Assembly: GCA_900322165.1 (NCBI GenBank)
Contig: ONYR01000259.1
Span: forward strand, 1 to 8,842
Reading direction: 5' to 3'
Source: an uncultured Eubacteriales bacterium
GTDB taxonomy: Bacteria; Bacillota; Clostridia; Lachnospirales; Bianqueaceae
DNA: 8,842 nt
This document shows positions 1 through 4,442 of the stretch, one piece after another. The translations under genes and the position numbers were made by a program. The notes below the pieces were generated by a model. That model ran no database searches. It was given only the letters and a program-made list of their open reading frames with translations, and was not told where the DNA came from. Within the stretch, counting starts at the first letter, position 1. Each line of letters begins with the position of its first letter.

Positions 1-381
1 GAGGGCGCGCGCGACTGGAAGCTCGATTCGGGCAACATGATGCTCGACAAGGCCACGCGTTCGACGAACCGGCTCAAGGAAGCGTTTCTGAAGATCTATG
101 AGCGCGTGTGCCGGAGGGAAGAGGGCACGTACATTCGGCGGTTTTACCTCAACGCGTCGATCGACCCGGTCGAGGAGGAGCAGTTCAGCCTCTTCTCGGA
201 GATGGAGAACGACGATTCCGAGCGGCTCGCGCTCGAGGAAAAGAAAGACAATAAAATGCAGGACGTGATGCTGAAGATCAAAGGTAAATACGGGAAAAAC
301 GCGATCCTGCGCGGCATCGACCTCACCGAGGAGGGAACGACGCGTGAGCGCAACGCGCAGATTGGTGGGCACAAGGCATGA
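1..381 (+). CDS. Y-family (UmuC/DinB-like) DNA polymerase, 3' fragment
   Basis: The reading frame is open from the first base, so the gene starts upstream and only the last 126 residues are seen. These correspond to the end of the little-finger domain and the C-terminal tail of a translesion polymerase; the palm and its catalytic carboxylates lie outside the window. Residues 61-65 of the fragment read QFSLF, matching the beta-clamp binding motif (QxxLF) that tethers Y-family polymerases to the sliding clamp. The following segment KYGKNAILRGIDL and the terminus QIGGHKA are typical of the long clostridial/Bacillus YqjW (UvrX)-like polymerases. The stop overlaps an ATGA, and the last 27 bases recur 47 bp downstream. 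The next gene is a YolD-like small protein, a pairing well known for these polymerases. Such genes are usually SOS-regulated, but any LexA site would lie upstream. Family assignment is fairly sure; subfamily is inferred. Confidence 0.85.
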   Translation, partial: EGARDWKLDSGNMMLDKATRSTNRLKEAFLKIYERVCRREEGTYIRRFYLNASIDPVEEEQFSLFSEMENDDSERLALEEKKDNKMQDVMLKIKGKYGKNAILRGIDLTEEGTTRERNAQIGGHKA

Positions 382-429
382 AGAGTCGGTCTGCTGCGCG
401 TGCGCAGATCGGTGGGCACAAGGCGTGAA
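355..429 (+). repeat. 28-bp direct repeat duplicating the polymerase stop/start junction
   Basis: Copy A (355-382) and copy B (402-429) match at 26 of 28 bases and start 47 bp apart. Copy A encodes the last residues and stop of the polymerase. Copy B, in a different reading frame, again encodes AQIGGHKA followed by TGA, as the end of a 16-codon mini-frame beginning at the ATG at 378 (MKSRSAARAQIGGHKA). Each copy ends in an overlapping stop/start, ATGA in A and GTGA in B. The GTG at 425 in copy B is in frame with the downstream YolD-like gene. The simplest reading is a short duplication of an ancestral coupled junction. Confidence 0.8.
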
Positions 430-433
430 AACA

Positions 434-676
434 ATGATAAATAATGAAAAGCGGCCCGAGTGGCGTCACCCACGCATGACCCGGGAGCAGCGGGCGAAAC
501 AGTTTCTCCCGTTCCAGGCGGTGAAGGGATACGAGGAAGCCCTGCGGGTGAAGGAAAAAGAGTACGAAGAGGCGCTCGCCGGCGAGGTGGAGCGCGTGAG
601 CGAAGAGCCGGCGGACGCGGGCTTAGCGGATGTAAGCGGGACGGAGGAGGATTTCCATGGCGACCCGATCGTATAA
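434..676 (+). CDS. YolD-like small protein, partner of Y-family polymerase
   Basis: A protein of about 80 residues with the signature segment REQRAKQFLPFQAVKGYEEAL at about residues 17-37. It corresponds to the 'ERAAQFxPFxALxGYxEAI' core of YolD-like proteins encoded next to UmuC/YqjW-type polymerases in Bacillota. Its molecular role is not established; a role in the SOS or translesion response is inferred from the family's gene context. The remainder is a highly charged, probably helical C-terminus rich in Glu and Ala. The start is uncertain. ATG 434 is chosen because it leaves a normal-length N-terminus before the conserved HPRM segment. GTG 425, which overlaps the repeat-B stop, is also plausible. 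A GTG at 344 has a purine-rich AGGAGGG upstream but would overlap the polymerase gene and add sequence unlike the family. The 3' end overlaps the next gene by 20 bases, suggesting translational coupling. Confidence 0.72.
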   Translation: MINNEKRPEWRHPRMTREQRAKQFLPFQAVKGYEEALRVKEKEYEEALAGEVERVSEEPADAGLADVSGTEEDFHGDPIV

Positions 677-1274
677 AGTGCCGGTTGGTTTTCTGAGGAC
701 TGTCTCGGAGGTCGAGATCGTCGAATCCTCGAGGCGATCCGTGCAGATCGAAGTCACCAAGCGCGGCGGGGTGAAGGTGCGCATGCCGTTCGGCATGGGC
801 CGCGAGACCGCGCTTGGTTTTCTCAGACGCCGGGCGGACTGGGTCGATGCGCATGTTTTGCGGATCCGCCAGCAGCTTGGCAGCAATGCGCAGGCGCGGG
901 GAATGAGCGAAGCGCCTTTCTCTGAGGCTGACCTCAAAGCGCTGAAAAAAGCGGCTCGGGCGGATCTGACGGAGCGGCTGAAAAAGTGGGCACCGCTTGT
1001 CGGAGTGACCTACGGCACGGTCAGCATCCGGGCGCAGAAGTCGCGTTGGGGAAGCTGCTCTTCGGCGGGCAATATTTCGCTGAACTGCCTGCTGGCGCTG
1101 ACGCCAGAGTTCGTGCGGGACTACGTTGTCGTACATGAACTGTGTCACCGGAAGGAAATGAATCATTCCGCGCGGTTCTGGGCAGAGGTCGGGCGCGTCC
1201 TGCCAGGCTTCAAAGAAGCGAAAAAGTGGCTGAGAGAAAACGGAAACGCGCTGGTCGCGAGGCTGCCCGAGTGA
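657..1274 (+). CDS. YgjP-like (DUF45, M48-type) zinc metallopeptidase
   Basis: A 205-residue protein with the zinc-protease motif HELCH at residues 160-164 (His160 and His164 as ligands, Glu161 as catalytic base). The family segment NHSARFW follows, with His170 the likely third ligand. Just upstream is the conserved KSRWGSCSSAGNISLN stretch typical of the YgjP/DUF45 family (E. coli YgjP). No signal peptide or membrane helix is visible, so it should be cytosolic. The start is supported by GGAGGAGG seven bases upstream. It overlaps the YolD-like gene by 20 bases and so belongs to the polymerase operon. YgjP is distantly related to the Wss1/SprT-type proteases, some of which cut DNA-protein crosslinks. 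That makes a role in damage tolerance attractive here, but no YgjP substrate is known to me. The family call is secure; the function is inference. Confidence 0.9.
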   Translation: MATRSYKVPVGFLRTVSEVEIVESSRRSVQIEVTKRGGVKVRMPFGMGRETALGFLRRRADWVDAHVLRIRQQLGSNAQARGMSEAPFSEADLKALKKAARADLTERLKKWAPLVGVTYGTVSIRAQKSRWGSCSSAGNISLNCLLALTPEFVRDYVVVHELCHRKEMNHSARFWAEVGRVLPGFKEAKKWLRENGNALVARLPE

Positions 1275-1330
1275 CGGAGAGATTCCACGGGCGACGGGCG
1301 CCCGGCAATTGCGCAGTTGATAATGTTTGC

Positions 1331-1359
1331 TTGCACTTTGCCCGCGCTTCCCTTATAAT
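1331..1359 (+). promoter_or_regulatory. Sigma-A-type promoter of the small multidrug export / DAHP synthase genes
   Basis: A -35 box TTGCAC (1331-1336) and a perfect -10 box TATAAT (1354-1359) are separated by 17 bases. Transcription would begin near 1366, giving a leader of about 56 bases before the ATG at 1422. A 14-bp imperfect palindrome (1306-1319, CAATTGCGCAGTTG) lies just upstream of the -35 box and could be a regulator site; that role is speculative. Confidence 0.7.
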
Positions 1360-1421
1360 CAGAAAACACGTGCCTGCTTCTCGCGGGCGCAGTATTGGTG
1401 ATAGCAAGGTAGGTCTTTATT

Positions 1422-1928
1422 ATGATGGATACCCTGATTCAGTGGTTCGGCGAGGTCCTTGGGGGCGTCGTTCCGAACGAACTGATCGTGTTTATTATTT
1501 CGATGGTGCCGATTCTGGAGCTGAGAGGCGGCATGATCGCGGCGCGGTTGTTCAACATTGAATATGTGCGCGCGGCGCTGATCTGCATGGCGGGGAATCT
1601 GGTGCCGGTACCGTTCGTTCTGTGGCTGATCACGCCGATCTTCAACTGGCTGAAAAAGACGAAGCTGTTCCGCCCGCTGGTGGAGAAGCTCGAAGCCCGT
1701 GCGATGGGCAAGTCCGACAAGATCCAGAAGGCGCAGTTTTGGGGCCTGCTGCTCTTCGTCGGCATCCCGATCCCGGGAACCGGCGCGTGGATGGGCAGCC
1801 TGATCGCGTCGATGCTGAACATCAAATTCAAAAAAGCCCTCGTAGCAGAGGTTTTGGGAATCATCATGGCCATGTGCATCATGAGCATCATTACGTACGT
1901 GATTCCGTGGCTGGTGAGCCTGATCTGA
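1422..1928 (+). CDS. Small multidrug export family membrane protein (COG2426/PF06695)
   Basis: A 168-residue integral membrane protein with about four hydrophobic segments, near residues 18-45, 50-75, 107-130 and 140-168. Two motifs stand out: PILELRGGM at residues 30-38, placing Glu33 and Arg35 at the membrane, and GIPIPGTGAW at 114-123. Both are hallmarks of the 'putative small multi-drug export protein' family. Despite the family name, transport activity and substrate are not well established. The paired Glu/Arg and Pro-Gly re-entrant-like segments loosely resemble DedA-type proteins. The length is normal. Two adjacent ATG codons (1422, 1425) could start translation; a weak AAGGTAGG lies about 9-16 bases upstream. 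It is the first gene after a clear promoter and is followed 53 bases later by DAHP synthase, so the two may share a transcript without an obvious functional link. Confidence 0.85.
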   Translation: MMDTLIQWFGEVLGGVVPNELIVFIISMVPILELRGGMIAARLFNIEYVRAALICMAGNLVPVPFVLWLITPIFNWLKKTKLFRPLVEKLEARAMGKSDKIQKAQFWGLLLFVGIPIPGTGAWMGSLIASMLNIKFKKALVAEVLGIIMAMCIMSIITYVIPWLVSLI

Positions 1929-1940
1929 CAGGCGGCGGAG

Positions 1941-1961
1941 GCTGATCACGGGCTGGTCAGC
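1941..1961 (+). other. Hairpin in the gap before DAHP synthase
   Basis: GCTGATCA and TGGTCAGC form an 8-bp stem with one G-U pair around a five-base loop. The hairpin ends about ten bases before the AAGGAG ribosome site of the DAHP synthase gene. No T-run follows, so it does not look like a terminator. It could be an RNA processing or stabilising element or a translational control structure, or have no role. Confidence 0.45.
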
Positions 1962-1981
1962 TTCATGTAAAGGAGTGCATC

Positions 1982-3013
1982 ATGAGTTTCGATTACGTCA
2001 GAGAATTACCGTCTCCGGATCATTTGAAGGAGCTGCTTCCGGTCAGCCGTGCGACGGCTGAGATGCGCGAGGCGCGTGTCGATCTGATCAAGAAGGTCAT
2101 CAGCGGTGACTATGAGCGTCTGCTGCTCATCATCGGGCCGTGCTCAGCGGACAACGAGGAGGCGGTCGTCGATTATATTTCGCGCCTGGCGAAGGTGCAG
2201 GAGAAGGTCGCGGACAAGATCCTCATCGTGCCGCGCGTGTACACGAATAAGCCGCGCACGACGGGCGCCGGCTACAAGGGCATGATGCACCAGCCGGATC
2301 CGAGCAAAAAGCCGAACGCGTTCGAGGGCATCAAGGCGATCCGTCACATGCACATCCGCGTGATGGAGGAGACCGGCCTTGTGGCGGCGGACGAGATGCT
2401 TTATCCGGACAATTTCGCGTTTCTGGACGATGTGCTTGGCTATGTCGCGGTCGGTGCGCGTTCGGTCGAGAACCAGCAGCACCGCCTGACCTGCAGCGCA
2501 GTCGATATCCCGGTCGGCATGAAAAACGGAACCGGCGGCGACGTCGAGATCATGTTCAACGCGATCAAGGCGGCGCAGGCGAGCCATGATTTCATTTTCC
2601 GCGGTTGGGAGGTCTCTTCGAGCGGCAACCCCTACGCCCACGCGGTCCTGCGCGGCGGCGTGAACGACAAGGGCATGACCATCCCGAACTACCATTTCGA
2701 GGATCTGCAGTGGATCGGCAGCCAGTATGAAGCGCTCGGGGTGCAGCATCCCGCGATCATCATCGACACCAACCACTCCAACTCGGGCAAGAAATACGAG
2801 CAGCAGCCCCGCATCGCGTCGGAGGTCATGCATTCGATGCGCTACGACCCGCTCGTGAAAAAGCTTGTCAAAGGCTTCATGATCGAGTCCTACATCGAGC
2901 CCGGTGCCCAGAAGATCGAAGACCACCGCATCTACGGAAAGTCCATCACCGACCCGTGCCTCGGCTGGCGCGAAACCGAAGCGATGATCTACGAAATGGC
3001 AGAGAAGCTGTAA
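1982..3013 (+). CDS. aroF: 3-deoxy-7-phosphoheptulonate (DAHP) synthase, type I
   Basis: Condenses phosphoenolpyruvate with erythrose-4-phosphate to DAHP, the committed step of the shikimate pathway to aromatic amino acids; a cytosolic, metal-dependent enzyme. The 343-residue protein aligns along its length with the E. coli AroF/AroG/AroH type. Visible metal ligands are Cys54 (in IGPCS), His265 (in TNHSNS), Glu302 (in MIESYIE) and Asp324 (in SITDPCLGW). The substrate-binding KPRTT motif is at 90-94 and GARSVENQQHR lies in mid-protein. Glu and Lys residues around GMKNGTGG match the phosphate-binding region. The length is slightly short of E. coli AroG (350). The start is fixed by AAGGAG seven bases upstream. 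Members of this class are usually inhibited by Phe, Tyr or Trp, but which ligand applies cannot be told from sequence; the symbol is used in the generic sense. A terminator follows, so it ends its transcript. Confidence 0.95.
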   Translation: MSFDYVRELPSPDHLKELLPVSRATAEMREARVDLIKKVISGDYERLLLIIGPCSADNEEAVVDYISRLAKVQEKVADKILIVPRVYTNKPRTTGAGYKGMMHQPDPSKKPNAFEGIKAIRHMHIRVMEETGLVAADEMLYPDNFAFLDDVLGYVAVGARSVENQQHRLTCSAVDIPVGMKNGTGGDVEIMFNAIKAAQASHDFIFRGWEVSSSGNPYAHAVLRGGVNDKGMTIPNYHFEDLQWIGSQYEALGVQHPAIIIDTNHSNSGKKYEQQPRIASEVMHSMRYDPLVKKLVKGFMIESYIEPGAQKIEDHRIYGKSITDPCLGWRETEAMIYEMAEKL

Positions 3014-3085
3014 GGTGATGGGAATTTAAGGCAAAAAAACACAGGACAAACTGCACGCAGTTGAACCACTCAAGGCAAAACAATA

Positions 3086-3131
3086 CCCCGGAACTTGATC
3101 CTCACAGGAGGATGGGTTCCGGGGTGTTTTT
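3086..3131 (+). terminator. Rho-independent terminator after DAHP synthase
   Basis: CCCCGGAAC (3086-3094) pairs perfectly with GTTCCGGGG (3116-3124). A nested six-pair stem ATCCTC/GAGGAT lies inside it with a four-base loop, and TGTTTTT follows. It lies between converging genes. On the minus strand the hairpin is followed by only a weak T-rich tail, so it may also stop the ECF gene less efficiently. The 72 bases before it hold a 14-bp palindrome, AACTGCACGCAGTT at 3049-3062, of no evident role. Confidence 0.88.
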
Positions 3132-3163
3132 GTGTTGGTGGGTTAGAGCTTTGGGCGGGCGCC

Positions 3164-3805
3164 TCAGTTCACCTTCGGCAGCAGGTGCGCTTTCTGCAGC
3201 GCGGGTCTGAGTGCCATGTAAAGTGCGGTGGAAACGACGATGCTGACAACGGAGTTGATCGTGGTGGAGGCGTAGCTCCAGGAGAGGGTCAGGTCAGCGG
3301 CGGGGCGTCCGAGGATCCACAGCTTGTAATAGTAGCCGACGATGGGATCGAAGATCGCGTTGAAGACGAGAGCGGCGATCGAAGCGATGAGGACTCCGCG
3401 GAAATACTTTTTCGGGTCTTCGGTTTTCGTGACCTTGAAAAGCTTGTGCGCGATAAGTCCCGCAATGAGGCCGATGATGAACTTCATCAGAAACGTTTTC
3501 GGCGCGCTGACTATGTATTTCGGGTCGAACAGGTCACCGATGGAAAGTCCGATCGCGCCACCGATTCCGCCCCATACACCGCCCAAGAGCTCGGCACCGA
3601 GCACGACGATGGCGTTTCCGAGATGGATCGAGGTCTGTCCGCCTCCGGGCAGCGGAATATTGATACGCAGGAACGTGAAGACAACGTACGCCAGCGCCGC
3701 AGTAAGTCCCGCCATCACCAGTTTGACAAGCCGCTCGTTCCGGGTGGGGCGTTTTGTGGTAGACGTGGAGGATGTATTTGTGTTTTGAGTATTGTTTTCA
3801 GACAT
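3164..3805 (-). CDS. ECF transporter S component (substrate-binding membrane subunit)
   Basis: A 213-residue membrane protein with about six hydrophobic helices. The opening segment VMAGLTAALAYVVFTFL carries an AxxxA pattern (Ala32, Ala36) like that by which S components dock on the EcfT subunit. The segments TSIHLGNAIVVLGAELLGG, IGDLFDP and SAPKTFLMKFIIG are typical of ECF S components of Bacillota. The vitamin or cofactor bound cannot be deduced. No EcfA or EcfT gene is nearby, so it probably uses a shared energising module encoded elsewhere (group II). Residues 1-22 form an unusual Asn/Thr/Ser-rich cytosolic tail. Start chosen: ATG at 3805, preceded by GGAGG with a six-base spacer and a TATAAT 40 bases upstream. 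The frame stays open for about 100 codons further upstream, but that stretch lacks family sequence and crosses the promoter. Confidence 0.85.
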   Translation of the reverse strand: MSENNTQNTNTSSTSTTKRPTRNERLVKLVMAGLTAALAYVVFTFLRINIPLPGGGQTSIHLGNAIVVLGAELLGGVWGGIGGAIGLSIGDLFDPKYIVSAPKTFLMKFIIGLIAGLIAHKLFKVTKTEDPKKYFRGVLIASIAALVFNAIFDPIVGYYYKLWILGRPAADLTLSWSYASTTINSVVSIVVSTALYMALRPALQKAHLLPKVN

Positions 3806-3844
3806 TTTGGGCCTCCTGATTCGTGCTTTTTTCTTTGTGTCTTC

Positions 3845-3879
3845 ATTATACCGCAAACTGGCCACTCGAAAAGTGCCAG
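3845..3879 (-). promoter_or_regulatory. Promoter with overlapping dyad upstream of the ECF S gene
   Basis: Read on the minus strand, TATAAT at 3850-3845 is a perfect -10 box, giving a leader of about 33 bases. The -35 position has no good hexamer (CTTTTC). Instead an inverted repeat sits there: CTGG, a one-base bulge, CACT, five bases, AGTG, CCAG (+ strand 3858-3879). A weak -35 covered by a dyad suggests a binding site for a regulator or activator. Read on the plus strand the same dyad is followed by a T-rich stretch and could be a weak terminator. Confidence 0.5.
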
Positions 3880-3957
3880 AATTATTATTTTTAATGGGGT
3901 CAGATGGAAGGCTTTGATGTGGCTCGCCTGTGTGAATTCTTGTGGTAAAGAGAAAAA

Positions 3958-4264
3958 TAGTCTCAAAATGCTTTTTGGGCAGATTAAGATTACGGGCAGT
4001 GTGAGAGAAACACTTGGAAAGCACAGTGGAAAAACCAAATATAATCTCAGAGTGGCGATATGGCGAAATAAGATTACCTGGCAACAAGGTGGACGGTACC
4101 GATGCTGCAGGATCCATAGGATAGTTCTAAGAGATTCACAAGAAAATAATCTCAAGACGGTAAGGAGAGTTTTTGAGATTACATTCGGCTAAAATCTCTG
4201 CGCAGGAAGAAATCATGATGAGGCAACAATAATCTCAAAATACCTATGGGGAAAATTGAGATTA
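3958..4264. repeat. Array of four 35-bp inverted-repeat units (TAATCTCAA-N17-TTGAGATTA)
   Basis: Four units of exactly 35 bp lie at 3958-3992, 4042-4076, 4147-4181 and 4230-4264. Each has a nine-base left arm, 17 central bases and a nine-base right arm. Arms are TAGTCTCAA/TTAAGATTA, TAATCTCAG/ATAAGATTA, TAATCTCAA/TTGAGATTA and TAATCTCAA/TTGAGATTA. The last two are perfect, and unit 4 extends to 11 pairs. The 17 central bases differ among units. Starts are 84, 105 and 83 bp apart, close to 8, 10 and 8 helical turns, so the units would face the same side of the DNA. The intervening 49, 70 and 48 bases are unrelated to one another. The array is upstream of the ECF S gene and downstream of the zinc-ribbon gene. 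Possible readings are operators for a protein with widely spaced half-sites, recombinase or partition sites, a set of RNA hairpins, or extragenic palindromes. I do not recognise it. Confidence 0.8.
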
Positions 4265-4363
4265 TTTTCATGCATGCACTGGGGAAATCCTGCTGATATT
4301 TGCCCTGTCTGCGTAAAAACTGAACCAATCCAAGCATTTTTCCGCGCAAAGCCAAAAAGCAAG

Positions 4364-4394
4364 AAAAAACGCGCCGCATGTGCGGCGCGTTTTG
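4364..4394 (-). terminator. Rho-independent terminator of the zinc-ribbon protein gene
   Basis: A perfect 13-bp inverted repeat, AAAACGCGCCGCA / TGCGGCGCGTTTT with two bases between arms, begins 49 bases past the stop codon. Read on the minus strand it is followed by a run of six T (4369-4364). On the plus strand it ends in four T only, so it is chiefly a minus-strand terminator. Confidence 0.92.
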
Positions 4395-4442
4395 AAGGTC
4401 ATTGAATCACTTTTTGCAGGTATCTGCTAAAGTCCCCACCCC

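Larger units (their letters stand above)
3806..4442. other. 637-bp gene-free, AT-rich intergenic region
   Basis: No convincing gene lies here. Open frames exist on both strands but have no ribosome sites, no recognisable family sequence, and run through repeats. It holds, in order: the ECF promoter and dyad (3845-3879), an AT-rich stretch, the four-unit 35-bp dyad array (3958-4264), about 100 bases with nothing recognised (4265-4363), and the terminator of the zinc-ribbon gene (4364-4394). Base composition differs visibly from the GC-rich coding DNA either side: 24 of 60 bases are G or C in the block 3961-4020. Confidence 0.75.

Noticed and set aside
144..1166. Minus-strand open frame of 340 codons across the polymerase and protease genes
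   Set aside because: Arg/Pro/Ser-rich shadow frame opposite three genes with recognisable motifs; no ribosome site.
1289..1304. GC-rich palindrome (CGGGCGCCCG) as terminator of the protease gene
   Set aside because: No T-run follows and only a short stem can form; where the operon ends is therefore unclear.
2144..2926. Minus-strand open frame of 260 codons inside DAHP synthase
   Set aside because: Entirely antisense to a gene with all its catalytic residues; composition is typical of a GC-rich shadow frame.
3858..3890. Plus-strand terminator (dyad plus T-rich tail)
   Set aside because: No plus-strand gene precedes it, the stem is short and bulged, and the tail is interrupted by A. Its place over the -35 of the ECF promoter fits a regulatory site better.
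3806..4117. Upstream extension of the ECF S frame, adding 104 residues
   Set aside because: The extension crosses the predicted promoter and part of the dyad array and lacks family sequence, while ATG 3805 has a strong ribosome site and gives a normal-length S component.
3958..4264. Possible CRISPR array: 35-bp units separated by 48-70 bp
   Set aside because: Only the nine-base arms are shared; the central 17 bases differ strongly between units, spacing is uneven, and no cas gene is in the window.
3998..4264. Riboswitch for the ECF gene (CTGAGA-like text on the minus strand in unit 2)
   Set aside because: The single CTGAGA match is part of the dyad arm; the remaining conserved elements of a thiamine riboswitch are absent.
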